48,848 bases of DNA from an uncultured Methylococcales bacterium (GTDB lineage: Bacteria; Pseudomonadota; Gammaproteobacteria; Methylococcales; Methylomonadaceae): NCBI GenBank assembly GCA_903902705.1, contig CAIUVX010000092.1, positions 1 through 48,848 of the forward strand. The letters are read 5' to 3'. Numbering within the stretch: the first letter of the stretch is position 1; each line of letters begins with the position of its first letter. Both the position numbers and the translations under genes were made by a program. The notes under the pieces are model-generated. The model was not told where the DNA came from and ran no database searches. It saw nothing but the letters and a program-made list of their open reading frames with translations. This document shows positions 1 through 9,233 of this stretch, piece by piece.

Positions 1-3000
1 ATGAATCACATTTATCACAGTATCTGGAACGACGCGCTGGGCGCGTGGATTGCAGTCTCCGAAATAGCGTCAGGACAAGGCAAACGCTCATCCAATCGCC
101 GTAAAAATCCAATGACTGCCAGTCCTTTAAAGGACTGGCAGTCATTGCCGTTATTAGCGACCAGTTTATTGCTTTTTTCTTCTGCAAGTTGGGCATTACC
201 AACAGGCAATGAACTGATTGCAGGACAAGCAACCGTCAACACGCCCAGCGCAGGTCAAATGCAAATTGACCAAGCCAGTCAACAGGCTATTATCAACTGG
301 CAAGGCTTTTCTATCGCGCCTACCGAAGCGGTTACTATTCAACAACCCAACGCCCAAGCCGCATTATTGAATCGCGTGGTCGGTGCAGATGCCAGTCAAA
401 TTCAAGGGCAGTTGCACGCCAACGGACAAGTGTATTTAGTCAATCCTAACGGCGTGTTATTTGGCAAAACCGCGCAAGTCGATGTCGGTGGATTAATCGC
501 CAGTACTCACGAGATTAGCAATGCTGATTTTATGGCGGGCAAAAATCACTTCACCCAAAATGGCGCGACGGGCAGCGTAGAAAATCACGGCACAATTAAC
601 GTTCCCAACGGTGGCGTGGTGGCGTTGATTAGCAGCAGTGTCACCAACACAGGCAGCATCACCGCCCCCAAAGGAACTGCCATATTTGCCGCAGGTAAAA
701 CCGTTGATTTAGATTTTGTAGGCGATGGCTTAGTGGAAGTCAAAGTGAACGAAGCCGCGCTAAACGCGCAAATCACCAACAAAGGCGCGATTCAAGCCGA
801 TGGTGGACGCGTGGTATTAACCGCCAAAGCCGCAGGACAGTTAATCGACACCGTGATTAATCAAGCGGGCATTATCAAAGCCCAAGGTTTAGTCGAACGC
901 AACGGCGAAATACTCCTAGACGGCGGCGATAACGGCACAGTTCAAGTCAGCGGCACACTCAATGCCGACGGACAAACTGGTGGCAAAATCAGTGTTGCGG
1001 GTAACAATATCCAGATTAACAACGGCGCGACAGTCACCGCGTCGGGTGATAATGGCGGCGGTGTGATTACCATTGGAGACAAACTGACTACCCGCCAAAC
1101 TACCGTACAGGAAACTGCCCGCGTAAGCGTACAAAGTAAAAATCAAGGCAATGCTGGAACTATCGGTATTTTTGCCAACATGAAAACTGGCACAGTCAAT
1201 GTTGCGGGCAAACTTGATGCTTCTGCACCTAAAAATGGCAATGGCGGTTTTATCGACACCTCAGCGGCAAAAGTAAAAATTGCCGATAGCACCAAAGTTA
1301 ATACCTTGGCAGCGACAGGCAACGCAGGAACATGGTTAATAGACCCGCCTGATTTCACCATTGCCAGCACGGGCGGCGATATAACAGGGGCAACCTTAAG
1401 CACCAACTTAGGCGGCGGTAATGTGATTATCACCAGTAGCTCAGGCACGATAGGCGGTGTTAATGGCGATATTAATGTCAACGATATAGTCACTTGGGCA
1501 GCCAATAAATTGACGCTTAATGCACAACGCAATATCAACATCAACGCCAATTTAAACGGTTCAGGCACAGCACAACTGGCGTTGGAATATGGACAAGGCG
1601 CGGTAGCATTAAACAACACTAGCAATTACAACATCAATGGCGCGAAAGTAAACTTAGCGGCTGGGCAAAATTTCAGCACTAAACAGGGGTCAGATGGTAT
1701 TGTGAAAACCTACACCGTCATTACCGACTTAGGTGTGCTAGGGGATGCAACGGGTGGCACCAATCAAACCTTACAAGGCATGGCAAGAACGGCTAATTTA
1801 TCAGGTTTGTATATGTTAGGGGCGGATATTAATGCTAGTGCAACCAGTGATACTACCTCCGCTTGGGGGACTACGGGGTTTGTGCCTATAGGTACAAATG
1901 CTATTCGATTTACGGGCAATTTTGATGGCTTGGGACATACGATTACAGGGCTAACGATCAATCGGGCGGGGGATATTGGATTATTTGGTTATACGGGTAC
2001 TAGCACTATCAGTAATATCGGTCTGATCGGGGGTAGTGTCACTGGGGCTAACTTTGTCGGCGGGCTGGTGGGAGCTAATTTGGGTACTATCAGTAACAGC
2101 TATGCGACGGGTAGTGTCACTGGGAGTAGCTATGTCGGCGGGCTGGTGGGAAATAGCTGGGGTACTATTAGCAACAGCTATGCGACAAGTAATGTCACTG
2201 GGATTAACTATATCGGCGGGCTGGCGGGAGGGAACTGGGGTACTATCAGCAATACCTACGCAACAGGTAATGTCACTGGGATTAACTATAGCGGCGGGCT
2301 GACGGGAGTTAACTACTACTACGCCACCATCAACAATGCCTACGCAACAGGTAGTGTCACTGGGAATGACTTTGTCGGCGGGCTGGTGGGATACAACTAC
2401 CTGAGCACCATCAACAACGCCTACGCGACGGGTAATGTGAAAAGAGCAACAGGAGTAGCAACAACTGTCGGAGGTTTAGTTGGTCAGAACGAGTCAGGCA
2501 GCACTATCAGCAACGCTTTCTGGAATACCCAAACGCAAACCAACGGCATAACGGCGACTGTTGGTAACAATCTCGGCACTGCAACCAACTCCACAGGCAA
2601 AACCACCGCCGAAATGCAACAAATGGCAACCTTTAGCGGTGCAGGCTGGAGCATTGCCAACACAGGCGGCAGCACGGCAATCTGGCGGATTTATGAAGGC
2701 AACACCGCACCGTTCTTACGCAGTTTTTTAACAGGGATTACGGGAAGTAAAGCTTACGATGGTACAACCAGTACCACGGTTGCCAATTATATTAATACCA
2801 CCATAGGCGCAAGCATTACCCCTACCGCCGAATTAAAAGGCACGGCAGTGACTGCCGCTGCTAAGAATGCAGGGACTTACGCCATCACAGGGCTTTATTC
2901 CACCCAGCAAGGTTATGATGTTTTAGACACATTAACCATTAACAAAGCCGCGTTAGCCGTGACTGCTAATGCTGTAACCAAAACCTACGATGGTACAACC

Positions 3001-4758
3001 ACCGCGACAGGTACAGGAACAGTCGGCACAATTGTAGGCGCGGGTGATTCCGTGTTGACTGCTGGAATTCAAACTTACCTAGACAAAAACTTTGGGATTA
3101 CTAACAAAACCGTTCGTGCCTCAGGTGTGACTATCAAAGACTCGACTAATACCGATGTGACGGGTAACTACACCATCACCTACACTGACAACCTAACCAG
3201 CACCATTAACAAAGCCGCGTTAGCGGTCACTGCTAATGCTGTAACCAAAACCTACGATGGTACAACCAGCGCAACAGGCACGGGAACAGTTGGCGCAATT
3301 GTAGGGGCGGGTGATTCCTTGTTGACTGCTGGAATTCAAACTTACCTAGACAAAAACTTTGGGATTACTAACAAAACCGTTCGTGCTTCGGGTGTCACTA
3401 TTCAGGATTTAAGCAATACCGATGTCACAGGCAATTACACCATCACCTACACTGACAACCTAACCAGCACCATTAACCCCGCCGACTTAACTGTCACTGC
3501 TAACTTCGTAACCAAATTCTACGATGGTACAACCAGCGCAACAGGCATAGGAACAGTGGGCAGCATTGCAGGCGTGGCAGCAGGTGAAATCATCCTCAGT
3601 GCTGGAATTCAAACTTACCTAGACAAAAATGTTGGCATTGCTAACAAAACCGTTAGCGCGTCGGGGGTGACTATCAAAGACGCAACTAATACCGATGTGA
3701 CAGGCAACTACCTCATCACCTACATAGACAACATGGTTAGCACGATTACCGCAGCCGCCTTAAACGTAAGCGTCACCGCTAACACTGTAACCAAAACCTA
3801 CGACGGCACAACCACGGCGACAGGCACAGGAACAGTTGGCACAATTGCAGGCGTGGGTGATTCGGTATTGAGTGCAGGTATTCAGGCATTTCTCGATAAA
3901 AATGTCGGTATCGGCAATAAAACTGTTCGTGCCTCAGGTGTCACTATTCAGGACGCAACCAATACTGATGTGACAGGTAACTACACCATCACCTATACCG
4001 ACAACTTTATTAGCACCATCAACCAAGCCGCGTTAGCCGTGACTGCTAATGCTGTCACCAAAACCTACGATGGTACAACCACCGCAACAGGTACAGGAAC
4101 AGTTGGTGCAATTGCAGGCGCGGGGGATTCCGTGTTGAGTGTGGGTATTCAGGCATTTCTCGATAAAAATGTTGGTATCGGCAAAACCGTTCGTGCCTTA
4201 GGTATCACCATCAAAGACGCGACTAATACCGATGTGACAGGCAATTACACCATCACCTACACAGATAACTTCACCAGCACGATTAACAAAGCTGCACTAA
4301 GCATCACCGCTAATGCAGACAGTAAACTTTATGATGGACTGGCTTATGCAGGCGGTAATGGCGTGAGTTATGCGGGGTTTGTGAATGGCGAAGGCTTGAG
4401 TGTGTTAGCAGGTGCGCTGGCTTATGGTGGTAATTCACAGGGCGCGATACAAGCGGGAACTTACAGCATTATTCCAGAAGGTTTGAGCAGTGCCAACTAT
4501 GCAATCAGTTATCTCAACGATAAGTTAGTCATTACACAAAGCCTCGAAAACCCCATCGCGCAAGTTATCACAAAACAGCCCATCCGTGATACTGACAATC
4601 TGGAAGAACAGCTCGTACCGTTATACGTCGCTACGATTTTTGCAGAAGGAAAAAATGAAAATGAGGCTGTAAACGTAGCGTATAAGGAAAACCCCAAGCC
4701 TCCCCAATCAAAGGCACGGATTGAGATTGAAAACGGTGGGATTAGGTTGCCGCGATAA
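1..4758 (+). CDS. TpsA-family filamentous haemagglutinin-like exoprotein with GLUG and YDG repeats
   Basis: A 1585-residue secreted beta-helix protein, probably exported by two-partner secretion and acting as an adhesin or surface exoprotein. Residues 1 to about 36 look like an extended signal peptide region (MNHIYHSIWN..., then a basic stretch). A hydrophobic signal core ends near residue 66 (SSASWA). Residues about 67-190 form the TPS domain, with the VNPNGVLFG motif near residue 145. Six GLUG-type units (GGLVG...GTISNSYATG) lie at residues about 675-850. Beyond residue 915 come YDG/MBG units of about 89 residues (KTYDGTTTATG, VTGNYTITYTDN). The C-terminus is short and charged and carries no recognisable toxin or sorting domain. 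The ATG is the first base of the window, so an earlier start and the TpsB transporter cannot be seen. Family assignment is firm; the ligand or target is unknown. Confidence 0.88.
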   Translation: MNHIYHSIWNDALGAWIAVSEIASGQGKRSSNRRKNPMTASPLKDWQSLPLLATSLLLFSSASWALPTGNELIAGQATVNTPSAGQMQIDQASQQAIINWQGFSIAPTEAVTIQQPNAQAALLNRVVGADASQIQGQLHANGQVYLVNPNGVLFGKTAQVDVGGLIASTHEISNADFMAGKNHFTQNGATGSVENHGTINVPNGGVVALISSSVTNTGSITAPKGTAIFAAGKTVDLDFVGDGLVEVKVNEAALNAQITNKGAIQADGGRVVLTAKAAGQLIDTVINQAGIIKAQGLVERNGEILLDGGDNGTVQVSGTLNADGQTGGKISVAGNNIQINNGATVTASGDNGGGVITIGDKLTTRQTTVQETARVSVQSKNQGNAGTIGIFANMKTGTVNVAGKLDASAPKNGNGGFIDTSAAKVKIADSTKVNTLAATGNAGTWLIDPPDFTIASTGGDITGATLSTNLGGGNVIITSSSGTIGGVNGDINVNDIVTWAANKLTLNAQRNININANLNGSGTAQLALEYGQGAVALNNTSNYNINGAKVNLAAGQNFSTKQGSDGIVKTYTVITDLGVLGDATGGTNQTLQGMARTANLSGLYMLGADINASATSDTTSAWGTTGFVPIGTNAIRFTGNFDGLGHTITGLTINRAGDIGLFGYTGTSTISNIGLIGGSVTGANFVGGLVGANLGTISNSYATGSVTGSSYVGGLVGNSWGTISNSYATSNVTGINYIGGLAGGNWGTISNTYATGNVTGINYSGGLTGVNYYYATINNAYATGSVTGNDFVGGLVGYNYLSTINNAYATGNVKRATGVATTVGGLVGQNESGSTISNAFWNTQTQTNGITATVGNNLGTATNSTGKTTAEMQQMATFSGAGWSIANTGGSTAIWRIYEGNTAPFLRSFLTGITGSKAYDGTTSTTVANYINTTIGASITPTAELKGTAVTAAAKNAGTYAITGLYSTQQGYDVLDTLTINKAALAVTANAVTKTYDGTTTATGTGTVGTIVGAGDSVLTAGIQTYLDKNFGITNKTVRASGVTIKDSTNTDVTGNYTITYTDNLTSTINKAALAVTANAVTKTYDGTTSATGTGTVGAIVGAGDSLLTAGIQTYLDKNFGITNKTVRASGVTIQDLSNTDVTGNYTITYTDNLTSTINPADLTVTANFVTKFYDGTTSATGIGTVGSIAGVAAGEIILSAGIQTYLDKNVGIANKTVSASGVTIKDATNTDVTGNYLITYIDNMVSTITAAALNVSVTANTVTKTYDGTTTATGTGTVGTIAGVGDSVLSAGIQAFLDKNVGIGNKTVRASGVTIQDATNTDVTGNYTITYTDNFISTINQAALAVTANAVTKTYDGTTTATGTGTVGAIAGAGDSVLSVGIQAFLDKNVGIGKTVRALGITIKDATNTDVTGNYTITYTDNFTSTINKAALSITANADSKLYDGLAYAGGNGVSYAGFVNGEGLSVLAGALAYGGNSQGAIQAGTYSIIPEGLSSANYAISYLNDKLVITQSLENPIAQVITKQPIRDTDNLEEQLVPLYVATIFAEGKNENEAVNVAYKENPKPPQSKARIEIENGGIRLPR
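2035..2540 (+). repeat. GLUG-encoding tandem repeats
   Basis: Six in-frame units of about 75-80 bp inside the exoprotein gene. Each encodes a variant of SVTG-x-x-(F/Y)-V-GGLVG-x-N-x-GTISNSYATG. The units differ in the residues after SVTG (ANF, SSY, INY, NDF) and the last unit is degenerate. GLUG motifs are known from bacterial surface proteins with beta-helical structure. Confidence 0.8.
2938..4530 (+). repeat. YDG/MBG tandem repeats, about 267 bp per unit
   Basis: Unit starts, marked by the codons for ...I-N-x-A-A-L-x-V-T-A-N, fall at 2938, 3205, 3472, 3745, 4018 and 4282, so spacing is 264-273 bp (88-91 codons). Each unit carries K-T/F-YDGTT-(T/S)-ATG and VTGNYTITYTDN. Neighbouring units are nearly identical in DNA, which suggests recent duplication or gene conversion. 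The last unit is diverged (KLYDGLAYAGG). A partial first motif (KAYDGTTS) precedes the array. Confidence 0.85.
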
Positions 4759-4791
4759 ATATGAACGTTGGAGGTCTGGCTTTGCCTGACT

Positions 4792-4883
4792 TGCAAGCGA
4801 AGCTTGCACTCCACATATTGTGCCTCATGCTTATCGATTTATAATCGGACTCAAATCGTTCATAGCGCGGTACGCGCTATGAA
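4792..4883. terminator. Two hairpins between convergent genes
   Basis: The gap between the exoprotein gene and the convergent TerB gene holds two perfect palindromes. One has 7-bp arms (4792-4798 and 4802-4808, TGCAAGC/GCTTGCA). The other has 11-bp arms with a 3-base loop (4859-4869 and 4873-4883, TTCATAGCGCG/CGCGCTATGAA). Neither has a strong following T-run. A bidirectional terminator role is inferred from position; a REP-like origin is the alternative. Confidence 0.5.
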
Positions 4884-4894
4884 TGATCAGCGCT

Positions 4895-5341
4895 TTATAA
4901 CAAGTCAAACTCGGCTGGATTTAACCCTAATTCTTTCGCTATTTTCACGGCAATTTTCTTTTCATCCGCATCAAACACACCATCCGAAGCCCCAATACTG
5001 ATAATCATGCGAATTAATAAGCGGGCGGCTTCGGCATTGGATTTCATTTTAGCTAAGGCCTGATAGGCTTTAGATTCACCAATATCTTGGTCAAATTCAA
5101 TTTGTCCTACGAACTCCTGAAAAGCTTTAATGACATCGCTGGTGGTAAAAACTGACAGTGCGTCATGATTTTCAATGAATTTAAGCATTTTTTGTTTTTC
5201 TTCAGCACTGATTTTGCCGTCTGCCATAGCAATTAAGGCTGATCCTGCCATTGCGGCATTGAGAAAATCTTTGTTTTTGTATTTCAAAACATCATTTTTT
5301 AGTTCATTGGCTTTATTTTTTAAATCGTCAAAAAAACTCAT
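4895..5341 (-). CDS. TerB family tellurite-resistance-like protein
   Basis: A 148-residue, mostly helical cytoplasmic protein of the TerB family. The duplicated acidic motifs fit the family: ALIAMADGKISAEEKQKML near residue 35 and IGASDGVFDADEKKIAVKIAKELGL near residue 118. TerB members are thought to bind metal through such acidic clusters and to associate with TerD-domain proteins at the membrane. The family is named for tellurite resistance but is widely linked to stress and defence-type functions. The start is supported by an AAGGAG site just upstream (complement of 5348-5353). It is the last gene of the Ter/StiP cluster, 111 bp after the preceding small gene, so it may have its own promoter. 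Confidence 0.82.
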   Translation of the reverse strand: MSFFDDLKNKANELKNDVLKYKNKDFLNAAMAGSALIAMADGKISAEEKQKMLKFIENHDALSVFTTSDVIKAFQEFVGQIEFDQDIGESKAYQALAKMKSNAEAARLLIRMIISIGASDGVFDADEKKIAVKIAKELGLNPAEFDLL

Positions 5342-5452
5342 GGTGGTACTCCTTGGTTAGTGATTAAACATTTATCTATTAAATTGGCTAGTAGTATATC
5401 ATTCAGTAAATACAGATAGTCGTCCTGAAAGATAGGAAAGCACCTCCTTGAT

Positions 5453-5821
5453 CTAGCTTATAGCGTTACTATTGGCATCTGCTCTTTTCTGTTTATAATC
5501 CCGTACCTTTAACAATAGGGGTTCTTTTTCTTTCATCGAAAACTCAACAAATGTTGCGCGTGGCAATAAAAGCCTGACCGCCATCGGTAAAGCTTCATAT
5601 CCTTTCTCAAATACTTGTTGCAGTGTTTCGTTATCTTGTAGCTTTTCCTCCGCAACCTTCAGCAATCCATTGACTAAAATATCTTCTATTTCTGGTCTGT
5701 GCTTCTCAAACAGTTCAATCGCTTTTAATTTTCCAGATGCAATATTTTCCGCAGCTAAATTCTTCGCATTAGCTAGATTTTGCGTAATATCTATACTTTT
5801 TATTCGATCAAAAAGATTCAT
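5453..5821 (-). CDS. Small conserved-looking protein of the Ter cluster, function unknown
   Basis: A 122-residue soluble protein without signal peptide or membrane segment. It is rich in Lys and Glu and predicted to be largely helical (LANAKNLAAENIASGKLKAIELFEKHRPEIEDIL...). I do not recognise a named domain. Its ribosome-binding leader (complement CTAACTAAGGAGTA) closely matches that of the TerB gene downstream (CTAACCAAGGAGTA). It sits 19 bp after the TerA-like gene, in the same orientation. Location between a TerD-domain gene and a TerB gene suggests a role in the same complex; that is inference from context only. Confidence 0.7.
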   Translation of the reverse strand: MNLFDRIKSIDITQNLANAKNLAAENIASGKLKAIELFEKHRPEIEDILVNGLLKVAEEKLQDNETLQQVFEKGYEALPMAVRLLLPRATFVEFSMKEKEPLLLKVRDYKQKRADANSNAIS

Positions 5822-5840
5822 AACAATACTCCTTAGTTAG

Positions 5841-7037
5841 TTATTTACTGCCTGCAACATAATTCAAGCCCCAGCCATAAGCGTTATCCATTTGCTGATG
5901 ACTCGAAAAATAGTCGATAAGTTTGGTAATTTTCACCTGATTGTTGATATTTTCCAACATTGCAATCGCGCATAAAAATTGATCGTCTCGATAGCTATCA
6001 AGGCGTATCTCAATGTCAGGTTGATCTTTAGCTTTGATGGTAATCACCGCATCAACATGAGACCAGTTCGGCACGCCTTCATAAATAAAGGTGTAAATTA
6101 AAATACGGCGAAATTCCTGCCAGTAACGACCATTAATCCGCAAGGTTTCGCCGCCGATTGATTGCCCACTGCGATCATCTTGATCTAATTCAATAAACGG
6201 AAATGAATGAAAATTGCCAAAATGTCCGCCTAAGGCTTGAGTCGCGCCAATTTCGCCTTGGTCAAATTCCCAAAGACACGCCAAATCAAGGTCTATACCT
6301 GTTTCTGCAACGACTTTATTACGCGAATATCCCAAAGATTTAACGGGGGTAGCATTCCAGTTAAGATTGACAAGAATTTCACTCAATCCTCCCATCTGTT
6401 TATCCAATGAAATAGATTGCCCTTTCTTTTCCAGCGTTACTTTACTTAGATTAAGTTTTGCTGAGGTAGCGGGTGGTGCGGTATTAGCAGAAAGACCTTC
6501 TCCTTCGCTAATATCCACACCGAAATATTCTGCTAACGGCTGCAAACCACCGACAAAACCTTGACCGACTGCGCGAAATTTCCATTTATCTTGATGGCGA
6601 TAAAACTCAGCAAGAATTAACGCGGTTTCTTTATTGGGTGAAGTATCGAGGGCGAAACACGCAATTTCAATGCCTGTGAAAAAATCTTTCACCAATACGG
6701 TGACATTTTTAAGCAAACTAAAATTCTGTCCTTTACTCACACCTTCGGTAATGGTCAGGGCTAAGGCGATTTTCTGCACTGCGTTACTGGTGCGTTCTAG
6801 GTGTAGCGTAAAGCGTGATTGCTCAGGCTCTAATAAAATCCCCTGATCCTCTCGTGCGGGTTGATTAAAAAAAATAAAATCATCATCCGTTGATACTTTG
6901 CCTGCTGCATTAAGCAAAAAAGCACTGACATCAAGTTCCATTCCCTGCGGATGAATGCCCTGACTCACCACTATATGCACAGAGAATGTTGATAGTGGAC
7001 AATTTTGTCCAGCAACCAAATCGATTCGATTATTCAT
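5841..7037 (-). CDS. TerA-like protein with two TerD domains
   Basis: A 398-residue cytoplasmic protein built of two TerD-like beta-sandwich domains, residues about 1-180 and 210-395, joined by a Ser/Thr/Ala-rich linker near 185-200. Typical TerD strands are visible: MELDVSAFLL with acidic STDDDFIFFNQP in the first domain, and GIDLDLACLWEF with acidic IELDQDDRSG in the second. These acidic loops correspond to calcium-binding sites known from TerD structures. The double-domain layout is that of TerA. A purine-rich AGGGGA site precedes the ATG. It follows the lyase gene after an 80-bp gap. TerA's biochemical role is unresolved; it is thought to act with TerB, TerC and TerD in a membrane-linked stress complex. 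Confidence 0.82.
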   Translation of the reverse strand: MNNRIDLVAGQNCPLSTFSVHIVVSQGIHPQGMELDVSAFLLNAAGKVSTDDDFIFFNQPAREDQGILLEPEQSRFTLHLERTSNAVQKIALALTITEGVSKGQNFSLLKNVTVLVKDFFTGIEIACFALDTSPNKETALILAEFYRHQDKWKFRAVGQGFVGGLQPLAEYFGVDISEGEGLSANTAPPATSAKLNLSKVTLEKKGQSISLDKQMGGLSEILVNLNWNATPVKSLGYSRNKVVAETGIDLDLACLWEFDQGEIGATQALGGHFGNFHSFPFIELDQDDRSGQSIGGETLRINGRYWQEFRRILIYTFIYEGVPNWSHVDAVITIKAKDQPDIEIRLDSYRDDQFLCAIAMLENINNQVKITKLIDYFSSHQQMDNAYGWGLNYVAGSK

Positions 7038-7117
7038 AATTTCCCCTTTTGTTCACTGCTATCAAACTAAGCCAGAGTAGATTGGGTGAGGGTCGAACCC
7101 CAACATTTATATTTGAA

Positions 7118-8050
7118 TTACACTGACACCTCAGCACAGTCTAACGATTTTTCTCCACTAAAACCATAATACTGTTGTCGATTCAAAATACTTGTTGCCC
7201 ATTGCCGATGGGTTGCCACTTCACACATTGAGTGGTGCATTTTAAACACAGCAGGAGCTGTATTATCGACCAGTTTAACCGCCATTTCATAATCATCCAA
7301 CTCCACTGAGTACGCCGCTTCAATATCGGCTATTTGACTAGGATGAATAGCGGTTTTGCCAATCAAACCGAATGCCAAATCACGTTGGATTTCTTTTTGT
7401 AAGGTTTCATTGTCATTGAGATATTCAAACACAGGGGCTGACAAAGAAAAATTATAGGGTTTAAATACCGTCACTAACTGTGAAATGATGTTACCTAAAG
7501 GCGTATCGTACAGTGTTAATTGCCTTGGTCTACGCAACCCTAAAATATTCATTAAATCATTGCCACCAATACGCAACATTAAAATTTGTTGCAGTGCCTC
7601 ATGGTGTAACAAAGCTTGCCGTAATTCACACATCGCACCAACATCAAACACATCTTTAGTTTCCAAGGTGGGCATGATTTTAAAAGGTGTATCTTTTAAC
7701 TGATCGAAGTAGGCATGAAGTACCGAAGTATCAAATTTTGGCAGTACAAAACCATCGATTTTATCGATATGCGGCAAGTCTAATAAACGCGCCAATACCT
7801 CTGGATTACGAACACGAATAAAACGAAACCGATTTGGAACGGTTCTAAAGCCCTGTAGACACAAGCCCAAATGCCGCAAACTACTATCGACTTCGGTGTG
7901 TGATACCGCGTCTTCGGTACAAAAAATCATCGAGCGTAACAGCGGATATTTTTCGCCATTGGCGCAATCCAAAATATCATGACGGTGTGCGGGCATATAC
8001 AGCGGCGCACCTAACGCCCACGGAGAAAAAGAAGTCGCTTTGATAGTCAT
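7118..8050 (-). CDS. HpcH/HpaI aldolase/citrate lyase family protein of Ter clusters
   Basis: A 310-residue TIM-barrel protein related to citrate lyase beta subunits. Family signatures are visible: RFIRVRNPEVL near residue 78, GFVLPKF, IMPTLETKDVF (acidic metal ligand), LRIGGNDLMNILGLRRPRQ and GKTAIHPSQI near residue 235. Such lyases recur beside StiP-type phosphoribosyltransferases and TerD genes in the predicted Ter-linked nucleoside or metabolite synthesis modules; the reaction is not established. The start overlaps the stop of the upstream StiP gene by 4 bp (ATGA), so the two are translationally coupled. The usual ATP-grasp and HAD partners are not present nearby. Confidence 0.8.
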   Translation of the reverse strand: MTIKATSFSPWALGAPLYMPAHRHDILDCANGEKYPLLRSMIFCTEDAVSHTEVDSSLRHLGLCLQGFRTVPNRFRFIRVRNPEVLARLLDLPHIDKIDGFVLPKFDTSVLHAYFDQLKDTPFKIMPTLETKDVFDVGAMCELRQALLHHEALQQILMLRIGGNDLMNILGLRRPRQLTLYDTPLGNIISQLVTVFKPYNFSLSAPVFEYLNDNETLQKEIQRDLAFGLIGKTAIHPSQIADIEAAYSVELDDYEMAVKLVDNTAPAVFKMHHSMCEVATHRQWATSILNRQQYYGFSGEKSLDCAEVSV

Positions 8051-9132
8051 AGTTGAAGCTCTTTAATTAACGCCACGGCTTGATACGGTAACTCAGAAAA
8101 AACCGTGATGGGAATGGATTTGGACTCGGCTAACCAACGCAAATGGCGGGTTGCCTCGGAATTTAAGTCGCGTAACAATAAATGTCGCGCTTCTCGGCGT
8201 AATAACACGCGGGTTGCCTCCCCAATACCTGGTTTAATATAATTGGCATGACTCACACCGTATTGTTCGGTTAGCCATTGTAACAGGGCGATAGAAATGC
8301 GTTGCAACTGTTGACGATCAATCATTGGGCGTTTCAACTCGCCGCATTGCCAAACACGCTCAACACAATCCAGCATCGTCTCAATAAAATAACCTGATAA
8401 ATCCTGTTCGGCAAATTGCTGATAATACACGCAACCGTGAAAATCGTCGGCTTTCGCGGTGTGCGGATCATAAACTGAACGACTCACCAAACCTGAAACC
8501 GTTGAATTTAATACGCTAGAGGGAATTAAATAATCTTCACACGATGCTGCAATCGTTGCACTGCCCGATAAATCGGTTAATACATAGAGTTCAGCAGGAA
8601 TCACAACACCGTCACTGGCGGCAAAATCTGCCAAGCTAGATTCTAATTGTCGTGCGATAACACCCTTGCCCGTCCAACCATCAACAAACACCAAAGACTC
8701 AGGGTGATGATGTTGCAGAATAAAGCGCAACGCATTTTGATCGAGTCCCACATCACGAATAATCGACACCGAATAATGCGCGGCATCGAACTTAAAGTAG
8801 CGTTTTAAAACGTGCTTGAGTAACACACCGACAGGCGTACCTGCCCGCGCTAATGAGACCAAGGTAATTCCTTGTGGACGAGTGGCGATAATTTGCTCTG
8901 CCAAAATCAACAACTGCTTCGCCATTCGCTCTTGATTTAACGCCATCGCCTCATAAAACAGCGCGACATAATCATCCGCTGGTAAAGATTCATGGCTAAG
9001 CATTTCGGAATAATGTTTTTTACCCGATTGAATCAACGCCTCTTTAATATGTACAGGAGTATCTTGCACACACACGGGATTTAATAAAAAATGGACATCG
9101 TCCAGCGTATAGCTACCTGTAAAAACGGGCAT
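8047..9132 (-). CDS. StiP family protein (phosphoribosyltransferase-like plus PELOTA RNA-binding domain)
   Basis: A 361-residue protein of the family annotated as cysteine protease StiP, which by sequence is a phosphoribosyltransferase. The core includes VSLARAGTPVGVLLKHVLKR near residue 98 and the PRPP-loop-like VFVDGWTGKG near residue 150. The C-terminal 80 residues (KPGIGEATRVLLRREARHLLLRDLNSEATRHL) resemble the PELOTA RNA-binding domain of these proteins. It is first in the five-gene Ter run and is preceded by an AAGGAT ribosome site. The family is proposed to attach or process ribosyl groups on a nucleoside-like product or RNA in stress response. I see no firm evidence for peptidase activity. 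Family assignment is confident; substrate is unknown. Confidence 0.8.
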   Translation of the reverse strand: MPVFTGSYTLDDVHFLLNPVCVQDTPVHIKEALIQSGKKHYSEMLSHESLPADDYVALFYEAMALNQERMAKQLLILAEQIIATRPQGITLVSLARAGTPVGVLLKHVLKRYFKFDAAHYSVSIIRDVGLDQNALRFILQHHHPESLVFVDGWTGKGVIARQLESSLADFAASDGVVIPAELYVLTDLSGSATIAASCEDYLIPSSVLNSTVSGLVSRSVYDPHTAKADDFHGCVYYQQFAEQDLSGYFIETMLDCVERVWQCGELKRPMIDRQQLQRISIALLQWLTEQYGVSHANYIKPGIGEATRVLLRREARHLLLRDLNSEATRHLRWLAESKSIPITVFSELPYQAVALIKELQL

Positions 9133-9233
9133 TATTATCCTTGTTTACTTATCAATATTATCGTCCTTACCATTGTAAACGCTCCGTGTGACATTCTTAC
9201 TACTTTCAACAGAGTGACTAGGTATAGCCCAGA

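Noticed and set aside
2938-4281. Regular repeats that might be mistaken for a CRISPR array
   Set aside because: Units are about 267 bp, in frame and encode the YDG/MBG protein repeat; there are no short direct repeats with unique spacers anywhere in the window.
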